A program made the position numbers and the translations under genes. Shown here piece after piece: positions 18,101-26,630 of a DNA stretch of 64,000 nucleotides (the first letter of the stretch is position 1; every line of letters begins with the position of its first letter). Source of the stretch: JBIKWM01 sp044356305 (GTDB taxonomy: Bacteria > Bacteroidota > Bacteroidia > UBA10329). Below the pieces are notes generated by a model that saw only the letters and a program-made list of their open reading frames with translations, was not told the origin of the DNA and ran no database searches. The DNA lies in NCBI GenBank assembly GCA_044356305.1, contig JBIKWM010000017.1:4898-68897 (forward strand), in the 5' to 3' direction.

Positions 18101-19831
18101 CCTGACTCCGTGCTTCTTGCACAGCCCTATGAGCACCTCGTTGAGCTTCTGCTCCTCGGGCAGCCCGTGGTTCAATAGCTCGGCATAGAAATCGTCACCG
18201 AACTGGGCCTTCCACCACAGGAAAGCCTCTTCGGCCTGCCTTTCGCCCACGTTCAGGATCAGGCTGGGCACCTCACCGCCCAGCCCGCCCGTGGTGGCTA
18301 TCAGGTTGCCCTTGTACTCGAGCAGACGGTCGCGGTCAATGCGGGCCACGTAGTAGAACCCCTCGCTGAACGATATGCTGCTCAGCTTGGCCAGGTTGTG
18401 GTAGCCGGCCTTGTTCTTGGCCAGCAGCACGGTCTGGTAGCCGTTGCTTTGGCGGCTGCGGTCGAGGCGGTTGTCGGTGAGGTAGAACTCGCAGCCCACC
18501 ACCCCTTTCAGCTCGGTGCGCGGGGTGCCCTGTGCCTCGCCCTTGGCCAGGGCCTCGTTGTGGGCCTTTATCCTGCTGTTCTCGGCCTCTACGGCATTCA
18601 CAAATTCAAACACACCGTACATGTTGCCCGTGTCGGTGATGGCTATGCCCGGCATGCCCAGCTGGGCGGCCTTCTTCACCATGTCCTCCACCACGCACGT
18701 GGCCTGCAGCACCGAGTACTGGGTGTGGCAGTGCAGGTGGGCGTACTCATGGATGTTGGATGATTGCCGATTGTCGATGCCCGATGGCGCAGCGCTGGCG
18801 GGCTGTTCCGCAGCGATCGGGGTGTGCTCCCGGGCCTCTTGGGAATGCTCCCGAGCTCCGGGGGAAGACTCCCGAGCACTGGGGGAGGACTCTCGAGCAT
18901 CTCGGGAGTCTTCCTGAGTGATCCCAAATTGATCGGCAGTGACTCCAGATTGATCGGCAGTGACTCCAGATTGATCGGCAGCGACTCCAGATTGATCGGC
19001 AGTGACTCCAGATTGATCGGCAGTGACTCCAGATCGATCGGCAGTGACTCCAGATCGATCGGCAGTGGCTGCGGATTGATCAGCAATGGCTACGGATCGA
19101 TCGGCAGTGGCTGCGGAAGCGTCCTTAGGCCGCTGTCCCTTGGCCTTCGCATCGGCCACCTGGGTGCCCACCTCTATGTCGATGGGCCGCACCGGGCCAG
19201 GGTTTGCCGCCAGGAAGGCCCTGAAGGCATCGGCCTCGAGCCCGGCCTTTTTGGGCGCTATTACCCCTATGCGCACCGCCTCCAGAAAGCAGCGGGCCGT
19301 GGCCACCACATCGGCCGTGGCGTTGTGGGCCTCGTCAAATCCCTCACCGAACAGCTTTTGGTGCATCTCGGCCAGCTTGGGCCATTTGTACCTGCCGCCC
19401 CGCCCGCCCGGCAGTGCGCAGTGGTCGGTCAGCTCGTCCTTGGTGTCAATCACCCCGTAGCGTGGCAGCACATTCTCGCTGCCCAGCCGCAGCAGCTCGG
19501 CCCCGATGATGCTGATATCGAAACTGATGTTGTGCCCCACCAGGTAGCGTGTCAGCTGCAGGGCGTTGTTGAACTCGTGCAGCACATGGCGCAGGTCCTC
19601 GCCCTCGGCCAGCGCCTTGGCGGTGCTTATGCCGTGCACCTTCTCGGCATTGAAAGGGATGTCGAAACCCTCGGGCCGCACTATGAAGTTCCTCGCCTCC
19701 AGCAGGCTGCCATCGGCACCGTGCAGCTGCCAGGCTATCTGCACCATGCGGGGCCAGTTGTCCGAATCGGTCAGCGGGGCATTGTAGTCGCGCGGTAGTC
19801 CGGTGGTCTCGGTGTCGAATATGAGGTACAT
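15152..19831 (-). CDS. dnaE: DNA polymerase III alpha subunit with N-terminal DEDDh exonuclease
   Basis: A 1559-residue replicative polymerase. Residues 1-195 form a DEDDh exonuclease: FDTETTG at 5-11, the HNISFDISIIG motif and HNATADVVATA. Residues ~239-348 are a low-complexity linker made of 7-residue repeats encoded by exact 21-bp DNA units. From about 360 comes the PHP domain (HLHCHTQYS), then the polymerase core with GRGSAAGSA and the catalytic PDIDIDF near residue 790, the tandem helix-hairpin-helix region and a C-terminal OB fold. The exonuclease-DnaE fusion supplies proofreading in cis, which E. coli does with separate DnaQ. The gene stands alone, convergent with the adhesin gene. Start 19831 fits the exonuclease N-terminus. 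Confidence 0.97.
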   Translation of the reverse strand: MYLIFDTETTGLPRDYNAPLTDSDNWPRMVQIAWQLHGADGSLLEARNFIVRPEGFDIPFNAEKVHGISTAKALAEGEDLRHVLHEFNNALQLTRYLVGHNISFDISIIGAELLRLGSENVLPRYGVIDTKDELTDHCALPGGRGGRYKWPKLAEMHQKLFGEGFDEAHNATADVVATARCFLEAVRIGVIAPKKAGLEADAFRAFLAANPGPVRPIDIEVGTQVADAKAKGQRPKDASAATADRSVAIADQSAATADRSGVTADRSGVTADQSGVTADQSGVAADQSGVTADQSGVTADQFGITQEDSRDARESSPSARESSPGAREHSQEAREHTPIAAEQPASAAPSGIDNRQSSNIHEYAHLHCHTQYSVLQATCVVEDMVKKAAQLGMPGIAITDTGNMYGVFEFVNAVEAENSRIKAHNEALAKGEAQGTPRTELKGVVGCEFYLTDNRLDRSRQSNGYQTVLLAKNKAGYHNLAKLSSISFSEGFYYVARIDRDRLLEYKGNLIATTGGLGGEVPSLILNVGERQAEEAFLWWKAQFGDDFYAELLNHGLPEEQKLNEVLIGLCKKHGVRYFPSNNVYYLTPEQAKAQEILMCVKDGLKLNEDSRGNQWIKRQFPNNEFYFKDQAQMRKLFTDTPEAFATIGEILGKVESYSLKRPPLLPAFSLPDGFVDPADATDGGKRGENAYLRHLTYEGAGTRYGELSAEVTERLDFELDVIAKSGYPGYFLIVQDFCAEARRMGVWVGPGRGSAAGSAVAYCIGITNVDPIRYDLLFERFLNPERVSLPDIDIDFDDEGRGKVIDYVVNKYGSRQVAQIITYGTMAAKSALRDTARVLDLPLDEANILAKLVPDNISLEKLINLPEADLKKAVQRPEDQETALRFRDLARGTDLMSETIRQARVLEGSLRNTGIHACGVIITPEDISNLIPVGVAKDSDLAVTQYDNSVVESAGLLKMDFLGLRTLTILKDAIQLVRERHGVDIDPDTIPLDDAKTYALYQRGETNGTFQFESPGMQKHLRALRPDTFGDLIAMNALYRPGPLEYIPNFIARKHGREPISYDLPEMEEYLQETYGITVYQEQVMLLSQKLAGFTKGEADKLRKAMGKKIRKDLDVLKPKFVKGAKEKGHPEDKLEKIWKDWEAFAEYAFNKSHSTCYSVVAFHTGYMKANWPAEYMAAVLTHNMNDLKKVTFFMDECRRMGIQVLGPDVNESAFKFTVNEKGQVRFGLGAVKGVGEGAVDAIVAERANGRYTSIFDLCSRVDTRAANRKAMESLAYAGAFDSFPGTHRAQYFHPDGNSIFLEKAMRYGANMQDSAQSQQVSLFGEVSKADMPEPTMPVCEKWGVLQQLNLEKDVVGVYISGHPLDDYQIVMKRFCNCTISDVKDPEQMSRSKEYRFAAMVTAVDHRMSKQGKPFGIMTVEDYQDSMELRMFGEDYVKHKAHMDNRFFLFIKGQYKEDWRDKTQLEFKVTAIELLTDLLERKANSINLRLPLHSVNARLGEELAEIATRYPGSCKLNLSVGNDDGVTVRLHSKKFRVSADQALLLELERATGAEVTVG
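18803..19117. repeat. 21-bp tandem array D inside dnaE (15 units)
   Basis: Fifteen 21-bp units in exact register within the dnaE reading frame. Nine (18929-19117) are close copies of (T/C)(T/C)GATCGGCAG followed by TGACTCCAGA-like bases. The other six are diverged units rich in CTCCCGAGC. Translated, they give heptads such as ADQSGVT and AREHSQE. The region is probably a flexible, disordered linker. Confidence 0.95.
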
Positions 19832-20032
19832 GACGAGGGTAGGAGGGCTAATGCGTTCTTATTCAGACCCGATGAGCGGCACCGGTCTCAAGGCTCAACT
19901 TCATGCGAAGCTACATCTGCCGTCCTATCATCGCCCAAAAGAGATATGAACAAAGTGGCTCAATCCTGATTTCGCGATGAATGGATGGGCCACATTCCGC
20001 ATAGCGACCGCGCAACCTAATTTCGGCCCGTT

Positions 20033-21574
20033 ATGCTGGTAAAGACCTACGGTAGCGCGGTACATGGGGTGACGGCCTACACCATCACGGTAGAGACCGA
20101 CATCAAGCCCGGTGGCATCAACTTCATGATGGTGGGGCTGCCCGACAACGCTGTGAAGGAGAGCTACACGCGCATCCGGGCGGCACTCAAGAACACCGGC
20201 TACCGCATACCGGGCAAGACCATCACCATCAACATGGCCCCGGCCGACATCCGCAAAGAGGGTTCGGCCTACGACCTGACCATAGCCGTGGGCATACTGG
20301 CGGCCTCGGAGCAGATAAGTGCCAACGAGGTGCACCGCTACATGATCATGGGCGAGCTGAGCCTTGACGGTGGCCTGCAGCCCATACGGGGCGTGCTGCC
20401 CATTGCCATCAAGGCGCGCGAGGAGGGATTCAAAGGCTTTATCCTGCCCAAACAGAACGCCCGCGAGGCGGCCATAGTGGGCGACCTTGAAGTGTACGGG
20501 GTAGAGAACATCAGCGAGGTGGCCGGATTCTTCAATATGACCCACGAGCTGGAGCGCACCGTGGTGAACACCCGCGAGGAGTTTTACCGCAGGCTCAACA
20601 GTTCCGACATCGATTTCAGCGATGTGAAGGGGCAGGAGAACATCAAGCGGGCCATGGAGATAGCGGCCGCGGGCGGGCACAACCTGATCCTGATAGGTCC
20701 TCCCGGTGCGGGCAAGACCATGCTGGCCAAGCGCCTGCCCACCATACTGCCGCCCCTGTCGCTGCGCGAGGCGCTGGAGACCACCAAGATCCACTCTGTG
20801 GCGGGCACGTTGGGCAGTGAGACGGGCCTGATCACTGCGCGGCCGTTCCGCAGCCCGCACCATACCATCAGCAATGTGGCCCTGACGGGCGGTGGCGGCA
20901 TACCGCAGCCGGGCGAGATAAGCCTGGCCCACAACGGGGTGCTCTTCCTTGACGAACTGCCCGAATTTCAGCGCACGGTGCTGGAGGTGATGCGCCAACC
21001 GCTGGAGGACCGCGTGGTGAACATCAGCCGGGCCAAGATGGCCGTGCAGTACCCGGCCAATTTCATGCTGGTGGCCAGCATGAACCCTTGCCCGTGCGGG
21101 TATTTCAATCACCCCGAGAAAGAATGTGTGTGTGCCCCCGGGGTGGTGCAGAAATACCTGAACCGCATCAGCGGGCCGCTTTTGGACCGCATTGACATAC
21201 ACATTGAGGTGACCCCTGTGCCCATCAACGAGCTTGCCGAGGCTCACACCTCGGAGCGGAGCGAATCGGTGCGCGAGCGGGTGATCAGGGCCCGCGAGGT
21301 GCAGGGGAAGAGGTTTGAGGCCGATAACAGCGTGCATTGCAACGCCATGATGAGCTCGCGCATGCTAAAGGAGTACTGCGTGATTGATGAGGCGGGCAAG
21401 ACCCTGCTCAAGAAGGCCACCGACCGCCTGGGCCTCAGTGCCCGCGCCTACGACAGGATATTGAAGGTGTCGCGCACCATTGCCGACCTTGAGGGCAGCG
21501 AAGACCTGAAACCAGCCCACCTGGCCGAGGCCATTCAATACCGCAGCCTCGACAGGCAGAACTGGGCCGGTTGA
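20033..21574 (+). CDS. YifB/ComM-family Mg-chelatase-like AAA+ ATPase
   Basis: A 513-residue protein of usual family length. The N-terminal ~200 residues are the ChlI-like fold with GLPDNAVKESYTRIRAAL. The AAA+ module has Walker A GPPGAGKTM near residue 225, Walker B region GVLFLDELPEF, and the family hallmark ASMNPCPCGYF; the C-terminal helical domain ends the protein. ComM/YifB proteins are hexameric branch-migration helicases that promote integration of divergent DNA during recombination or transformation. It is transcribed alone, divergent from dnaE, with 200 bp between the two starts. Confidence 0.95.
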   Translation: MLVKTYGSAVHGVTAYTITVETDIKPGGINFMMVGLPDNAVKESYTRIRAALKNTGYRIPGKTITINMAPADIRKEGSAYDLTIAVGILAASEQISANEVHRYMIMGELSLDGGLQPIRGVLPIAIKAREEGFKGFILPKQNAREAAIVGDLEVYGVENISEVAGFFNMTHELERTVVNTREEFYRRLNSSDIDFSDVKGQENIKRAMEIAAAGGHNLILIGPPGAGKTMLAKRLPTILPPLSLREALETTKIHSVAGTLGSETGLITARPFRSPHHTISNVALTGGGGIPQPGEISLAHNGVLFLDELPEFQRTVLEVMRQPLEDRVVNISRAKMAVQYPANFMLVASMNPCPCGYFNHPEKECVCAPGVVQKYLNRISGPLLDRIDIHIEVTPVPINELAEAHTSERSESVRERVIRAREVQGKRFEADNSVHCNAMMSSRMLKEYCVIDEAGKTLLKKATDRLGLSARAYDRILKVSRTIADLEGSEDLKPAHLAEAIQYRSLDRQNWAG

Positions 21575-21587
21575 AGCAGGAGAGGGG

Positions 21588-22514
21588 TCAGTATCCGATG
21601 GTGACCGCCAGGGCGTAATGATCGCTCAGATGGCGCCTGCCACCCGATTTGCGGAGCGGCTTCTTGAATACTTTGAGCGAGCGCCTCACCAGTTTCGGTA
21701 TGCGGCCGTTCGGGCGCAGCAGCGCATAGTCAAGCAGTGCTGTGCGGCCCTTGTAGGCATCGGGTATCAGGTCATTCTTGCGGCAGCCCCAGGTGTAAGG
21801 TTCGCCACCCATTATCAGGTCGCCCTCGGGCAGCAGCACATCACCGTCCACCACATCAAGCCTGCACAGCATGTCGCTGTAGGCATCGGCCTCTTCGCTG
21901 CACTCGGTGTTCATATCGCCCACCACTATCTGTGGCACACCGGGGGTCTTGTGCACCTCCAGCAGTTCCTCGCGTATGCGGCCATACTGCTCGGCCCTGA
22001 TGGTCTGGAATCTGCGCCCCACCTCGGCCTGTGCGTGCGTGCCCACTATCTGATACGGACGGCCGTCCTTGCTGAACTCCACCAGCACAGCCCCCTTATC
22101 GGCCATGCAATCGTAACCGGCACAGTCCCTGAACAGGATGCGGTCAACAAAACTGATCGGGTGTTTTGATAGGATCAGAATGCCGTTGGTCAGGTTGATG
22201 GGGTTGTTGCGCTCAGGCAGCACCGCGTGGGGATACAGGTCTTTCAGCTCGTTCACCAGCATCTTAACGCACTTGCGGTCAAATGCCTCTTGAAACACAA
22301 GTACATCGAACTGCTGGTCGCGCAGGGTCTCAATGATGTCGTGTGCACGGTCCACCTGCGCATCGGTCCAGAAAAGATGCCGCGGCCGCAGAAACACGTT
22401 CCATGTCAGGATCTGCAACTTCTCATCGCATGGTTCCTGTGCCGCGGTCGGCAGCCATGAAGAACCGATCAGCACACTGATCAGCAACAGGATGAGATGT
22501 GATCTGGGATTCAT
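21588..22514 (-). CDS. exported endonuclease/exonuclease/phosphatase-family hydrolase (sphingomyelinase-like)
   Basis: A 308-residue secreted phosphodiesterase-fold protein. Start 22514 yields signal peptide MNPRSHLILLLISVLIGSSW...AAQ. The metal and catalytic motifs of the EEP fold are in order: LTWNVFLRP (Asn), FQEAFD (Glu), GTHAQAE, VVGDMNTE (Asp/Asn) and the terminal LSDHYAL (Asp-His). A conserved Cys pair in DCAGYDC and the fold length resemble neutral sphingomyelinases and related phosphodiesterases, but the substrate cannot be fixed from sequence. It converges with yifB, with 13 bp between stops. Confidence 0.88.
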   Translation of the reverse strand: MNPRSHLILLLISVLIGSSWLPTAAQEPCDEKLQILTWNVFLRPRHLFWTDAQVDRAHDIIETLRDQQFDVLVFQEAFDRKCVKMLVNELKDLYPHAVLPERNNPINLTNGILILSKHPISFVDRILFRDCAGYDCMADKGAVLVEFSKDGRPYQIVGTHAQAEVGRRFQTIRAEQYGRIREELLEVHKTPGVPQIVVGDMNTECSEEADAYSDMLCRLDVVDGDVLLPEGDLIMGGEPYTWGCRKNDLIPDAYKGRTALLDYALLRPNGRIPKLVRRSLKVFKKPLRKSGGRRHLSDHYALAVTIGY

Positions 22515-22634
22515 CAGGCAGATTGCCAGACAAATGTAAAGGCGAATGAGATGCACGCATAGCATCGCCCTGCCGTTGACCGAAAATTTGATGTTCTGTT
22601 CAGATTGTCGAAATATGCGCTACAGCCATCGGCC

Positions 22635-22672
22635 CAAAAAAAAGAACCGCTTCCCTAAAAGGGGAGCGGTTC
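22635..22672 (-). terminator. intrinsic terminator of eno
   Basis: The stem GAACCGCTTCCC/GGGGAGCGGTTC with a short loop lies ~50 bp past the eno stop. On the minus strand it is followed by about nine T residues. Confidence 0.92.
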
Positions 22673-22722
22673 ATTGATGATTCCAAGAGATAGGTCAGGG
22701 CATTGGAAGGGCCATGGCCCGA

Positions 22723-24009
22723 TCAGCCCTTTACCACCCTGCGGCCCGGGAAGATGGCCTCGGCACCCAGATGTTCTTCGATGCGGAGGAGCTGGTTGTA
22801 TTTGGCTATCCGGTCAGACCGCGATGCGCTACCGGTCTTTATCTGACCAGTGTTGAGGGCCACGGCTAGGTCGGCAATGGTGGTGTCCTCGGTTTCCCCA
22901 CTTCGGTGGCTCATCACGCTGGTGTAGCGGGCGCGGTGGGCCATGTCAACGGCATTGATGGTTTCGGTGAGGCTTCCTATCTGGTTCACCTTCACAAGAA
23001 TGGAGTTTGCAATGCCGCGCTGTATGCCGGTGCTCAGGCGGTTAACATTGGTCACAAACAGATCATCGCCCACCAGTTGCACCTTGTTGCCTATGGTGTC
23101 GGTGAGCAGTTTCCATCCGTCCCAGTCATTCTCGTCCAGTCCATCCTCAATGCTGATGAACGGATATTTCTCTGACCATTCTTTCCATAGGCCCACCATC
23201 TCGGCCGAGCTGAGTTTCTTGCCTGAGCTCTTCTTGAGGTGATAGAGGCCCTCGCTCTTCACATAGAACTCGCTGCTGGCCGCGTCCATGGCCATATAGA
23301 CATCTTCGCCCGGGCGGTAACCGGCATTTTCAATGGCTTTCAGGATTACTTCCACCCCTTCCTCATTGCTCTTGAGGTTGGGCGCAAAACCGCCCTCATC
23401 GCCCACGTTGGTGCTGTATCCCTTGTCTTTCAGTACTTTTTTCAGGTGATGGAACACCTCAGTGCCCATGCGGATGCTGTCGGCAAACGTATCGGCACCC
23501 ACGGGCATGATCATGAATTCCTGAAAGTCGATGCTGTTGTCGGCATGGCTACCCCCGTTTATGATGTTCATCATGGGCACCGGAAGCGTGCGGCCACTTA
23601 CACCGCCCACATAGCGGAACAGGGGCAGACCGGCCTCATCGGCAGCGGCACGGGCCACGGCCAGACTCACGCCCAGAATGGCGTTGGCGCCCAGTTTGGC
23701 CTTGTTGTCGGTGCCGTCCAACTCATTCATCAGGCGGTCTATGTTGGCCTGCTCAAACACGTTCATGCCCTCCAGTTCGGGCCCGATGATCGAGTTCACG
23801 TTGTCCACTGCGCGTTGCACGCCCTTGCCCATGTAGCGGTCCTTTTCGCCATCGCGCAGCTCAACAGCCTCGTGCTCGCCTGTGCTGGCCCCGCTGGGCA
23901 CAGCGGCCCTGCCGCGCAGGCCGTTGCTGGTTATCACATCAACCTCTACGGTCGGGTTGCCGCGCGAATCGAGGATCTCGCGGGCATGCACTCTCTCTAT
24001 CTGTGACAT
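22723..24009 (-). CDS. eno: enolase
   Basis: A 428-residue glycolytic enzyme interconverting 2-phosphoglycerate and phosphoenolpyruvate in the cytoplasm. It aligns end to end with the family: N-terminal EILDSRGNPTVEVDV, GASTGEHEAVELRD, metal ligands in MAMDAASSEF, ISIEDGLDENDWDGW and LVGDDLFVTN, and the signature SHRSGETEDT. Length is standard. It lies 39 bp after carA on the same strand; the carA-eno order is commonly seen in Bacteroidota. A strong terminator follows. Confidence 0.98.
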   Translation of the reverse strand: MSQIERVHAREILDSRGNPTVEVDVITSNGLRGRAAVPSGASTGEHEAVELRDGEKDRYMGKGVQRAVDNVNSIIGPELEGMNVFEQANIDRLMNELDGTDNKAKLGANAILGVSLAVARAAADEAGLPLFRYVGGVSGRTLPVPMMNIINGGSHADNSIDFQEFMIMPVGADTFADSIRMGTEVFHHLKKVLKDKGYSTNVGDEGGFAPNLKSNEEGVEVILKAIENAGYRPGEDVYMAMDAASSEFYVKSEGLYHLKKSSGKKLSSAEMVGLWKEWSEKYPFISIEDGLDENDWDGWKLLTDTIGNKVQLVGDDLFVTNVNRLSTGIQRGIANSILVKVNQIGSLTETINAVDMAHRARYTSVMSHRSGETEDTTIADLAVALNTGQIKTGSASRSDRIAKYNQLLRIEEHLGAEAIFPGRRVVKG

Positions 24010-24048
24010 GAGTTCTGAAGTTTCTTAAAAAACTGGATTGTAAATGAT

Positions 24049-25149
24049 TCACTTCTTTTCCATCACCCCGACAAACTGGTCAAAGAGGTACCGGCTGTCG
24101 TTAGGGCCCGGGGCCGACTCGGGGTGGTACTGCACGCAGAACACCGGGCGGTGCCTGAGCCGCAGACCGGCCACGCTGCCATCGTTGAGGTGAATGTGCG
24201 TCACCTCCACATTCGGGTTGGCCTTGCAGTCGTCCATATCGGCATTGAAACCGTGGTTCTGCGAGGTGATCTCGCCCCTTCCTGTTATCAGGTTCTTTAT
24301 TGGGTGATTGATGCCCCTGTGCCCATGGTGCATCTTAAAGGTGCGGATGCCCTGACTCAGTGAGATGAGCTGATGCCCCAGGCAGATACCGAACACGGGA
24401 CGTCCGGTCTCAATGATGTCACGCACCAGATTGATGGTATCGGTCATTGCACCGGGGTCGCCCGGGCCGTTGCTGATCATGAATCCGTGTGGGTCAAATG
24501 CCAGCATCTCACTCAGCGGGGTGTTCATCGGGAACACCTTTACATGGCACCCGCGCTCGTTGAGGCAGCGTATGATGTTGCGCTTGGTGCCCAGGTCAAG
24601 CAATGCAACGCGAAATGGGGCGGAGGGGTCGCCCATGGTGTAAGGCGCCCGGCACGTGACGCGCGATGAAAGCTCCAACCCGGCCATGCTCGGCACATCA
24701 GACAGTTTGGCGCGGAGACTGTCCAGGTTGTCGGTTTCGGTGCTGATGATGCAGTTCATGGCACCGGTATCGCGTATATGGCGCACCAGGGCCCGCGTAT
24801 CGACATCGCTGATGGCGATCCGGTCGTTGTTCTCGAAATACTCTTTGAGGGTGTATGCACCCGGACGGCTCTGGTGGTGCGCAAATGAGCGACACACCAT
24901 ACCGCTGATCTGGATGCGGTCGCTCTCGGCATCATCATTCATCACCCCATAATTGCCCACATGCACATTGGCCATCACCACTATCTGCCCGGTGTACGAG
25001 GGGTCGGTGAATATCTCCTGATAGCCCGTCATGCCAGTGTTGAAGCAGATCTCTCCGGTGGCGGTGCCTTTGCCAGCAGCGGCCTTTCCGCGGAAAACGG
25101 TGCCATCCTCCAAGATAAGGACGGCATCGGGGCGTTGGTCAGACATCAT
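24049..25149 (-). CDS. carA: carbamoyl-phosphate synthase small (glutaminase) subunit
   Basis: A 366-residue glutamine amidotransferase subunit that feeds ammonia to CarB for carbamoyl phosphate, used in arginine and pyrimidine synthesis. The N-terminal CPSase small-chain domain contains FNTGMTGYQEIFTDPSYTGQ. The class I GATase triad is intact: Cys in GICLGHQL, and His/Glu in HPESAPGPNDS. ISNGPGDPG is also typical. Two ATGs are adjacent (25149 and 25146); either is possible. carB is not in the window. It probably forms an operon with eno. Confidence 0.97.
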   Translation of the reverse strand: MMSDQRPDAVLILEDGTVFRGKAAAGKGTATGEICFNTGMTGYQEIFTDPSYTGQIVVMANVHVGNYGVMNDDAESDRIQISGMVCRSFAHHQSRPGAYTLKEYFENNDRIAISDVDTRALVRHIRDTGAMNCIISTETDNLDSLRAKLSDVPSMAGLELSSRVTCRAPYTMGDPSAPFRVALLDLGTKRNIIRCLNERGCHVKVFPMNTPLSEMLAFDPHGFMISNGPGDPGAMTDTINLVRDIIETGRPVFGICLGHQLISLSQGIRTFKMHHGHRGINHPIKNLITGRGEITSQNHGFNADMDDCKANPNVEVTHIHLNDGSVAGLRLRHRPVFCVQYHPESAPGPNDSRYLFDQFVGVMEKK

Positions 25150-25224
25150 CTTTTAGGGGTTGCGCAAAGGTAGCCGCACCCTAAGGGCAGCTCGGGCGGC
25201 ATACATTCTATTATTAACACGATT

Positions 25225-25656
25225 TCAGACATCCCACACCTTGCCGGTGCGGAATACGGTGCCTTTGAAAAGCGCCATGGTGCGTCCATCCTGATCTGTC
25301 ACCACCACTTCGTAGATGCCTATCCTGGAGGTGAGGTTCTTCTCGGTGGCCGTGGCTGTCAGCGTGTCGCCCTCTTTAGCCGGACGGGTATGAGAGATGG
25401 AGGTCTCGATGCTCATGGCCTGAATGCCGTGGGCGTTTGAGGCGAATGCCAGTGCCGAATCGGCCAGAGAATAGGTGATGCCGCCATGGGCAATGGCAAA
25501 TCCATTGAGCATCTCGTTCCGCACCCGCATGCGCAGGGTGCAGTGTCCGGGGCCTTCATCCAATCGCTCTATACCCATCCAGATACTGAACGGATCATTG
25601 AGGTACATGCGGTCTATGACCCTCGATGCCAGCGTTCTGTCATTCGAGGCTTCCAT
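25225..25656 (-). CDS. PaaI-type hotdog-fold thioesterase
   Basis: A 143-residue hotdog acyl-CoA thioesterase-like protein. The diagnostic segment NGFAIAHGGITYSLADSALAFASN-type HGG(I/M)xxxLAD motif is at about residues 51-75 and supplies the catalytic Asp and oxyanion region. Downstream, the SIETSISHTRPAKEGD segment matches the PaaI/DUF4442 group. PaaI proteins hydrolyse phenylacetyl-CoA-type intermediates, but family members vary and no paa pathway genes are nearby. Its start overlaps the end of the alpha/beta-hydrolase gene by 17 bp, suggesting co-transcription. Confidence 0.9.
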   Translation of the reverse strand: MEASNDRTLASRVIDRMYLNDPFSIWMGIERLDEGPGHCTLRMRVRNEMLNGFAIAHGGITYSLADSALAFASNAHGIQAMSIETSISHTRPAKEGDTLTATATEKNLTSRIGIYEVVVTDQDGRTMALFKGTVFRTGKVWDV

Positions 25657-26623
25657 CGGCTTCTGGACTCAGGGTGTCTGGCACCGCATCGGAATTGGCA
25701 AGAAGGAATGCACGTGCATCGGCAGCGCTCTGCGAGGCCACCTCCTCCATGGGCACGTGGCCACAGTCGTACATCTTGACCACCGCGTGGGGCAGGTCTC
25801 GCAAAAACTCCTCCACCGTGGCGGTGGGTATCCACTTGTCGTGTCTGCCCCATTGTATCATGGTCGGGGCCGATATCTCTTTGACGCGGGTATGGTTCTT
25901 TGGGGCAAGGTAGGGGATGCGCTCCACAAAGGCCCTGCGGTTGCCCTGTCGCAGGGTCATATCGAAATAGCGCTGCACCAGCTGGGGCGTGACCAGGGCA
26001 TCGTCATAATACACCTCTTTGCAGCTTTTCTCAACAATGGAATAGGGAGTGATCTGGGTGAACAGTTGGTTGACCAGAGGCATGGCGGCCAATCTGAACG
26101 CCAATGGTGGTGGTACTTGCCGTGGATATCCGGCCGCATCGAGCAGCACCTGCGCCACCACCTTGTCCGGATGCGCCAGCGTATATTCCCATGCCAGATG
26201 CCCACCGAACGAGTTGCCGGCTATGTGAAACCGTTCAAATCCGAGACGAGTGACCACGCTGTCCACAAAACGCACGTACATGTCCATGCTGTAATCGCCA
26301 TCGGGCCGCGGGCCGGTGATGCCGAATGCCGGCAGGTCCATCCGCACAATGGTGAAGGTGTCCTTCAATAGTGCGGTCCATGCATCCCAGGTGTGAAGGC
26401 TGCTCGATGTGCCGTGCAGCAGTACAAAGGGAAATCCGCTGCCCTCCACCTTGTAATGCACATCCATGCCGTCCAATTGCATAAAACGGCTCTCGTTGTC
26501 GCAATATCTGGCCTTCATCTCATCGGCAGGAACATCCTCATGGAAATTCATGGCCACCCACACAGCAGGCACCAGTGCCAGCAGGAATGAGACAATGAGA
26601 AGGGGCTTGATTAGGCGCATCAA
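25640..26623 (-). CDS. membrane-anchored alpha/beta hydrolase
   Basis: A 327-residue alpha/beta-hydrolase with an N-terminal signal-anchor (IKPLLIVSFLLALVPAVWVAM). The oxyanion segment VLLHGTSSSLHTWD, nucleophile elbow GNSFGGH (Ser), acid in WGRHDKWIP (Asp) and base in YDCGHVPMEE (His) are all present, so the triad looks intact. The family includes esterases, lipases and dehalogenases; substrate is not predictable. It lies between a fascin-like lipoprotein gene and an overlapping thioesterase gene on the same strand, possibly one transcription unit. Confidence 0.9.
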   Translation of the reverse strand: MMRLIKPLLIVSFLLALVPAVWVAMNFHEDVPADEMKARYCDNESRFMQLDGMDVHYKVEGSGFPFVLLHGTSSSLHTWDAWTALLKDTFTIVRMDLPAFGITGPRPDGDYSMDMYVRFVDSVVTRLGFERFHIAGNSFGGHLAWEYTLAHPDKVVAQVLLDAAGYPRQVPPPLAFRLAAMPLVNQLFTQITPYSIVEKSCKEVYYDDALVTPQLVQRYFDMTLRQGNRRAFVERIPYLAPKNHTRVKEISAPTMIQWGRHDKWIPTATVEEFLRDLPHAVVKMYDCGHVPMEEVASQSAADARAFLLANSDAVPDTLSPEADGSLE

Positions 26624-26630
26624 CAGCGAG

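Noticed and set aside
18803..19117. Frameshift or assembly error in dnaE
   Set aside because: The repeat stays in frame throughout and all polymerase and exonuclease motifs are in one continuous frame.
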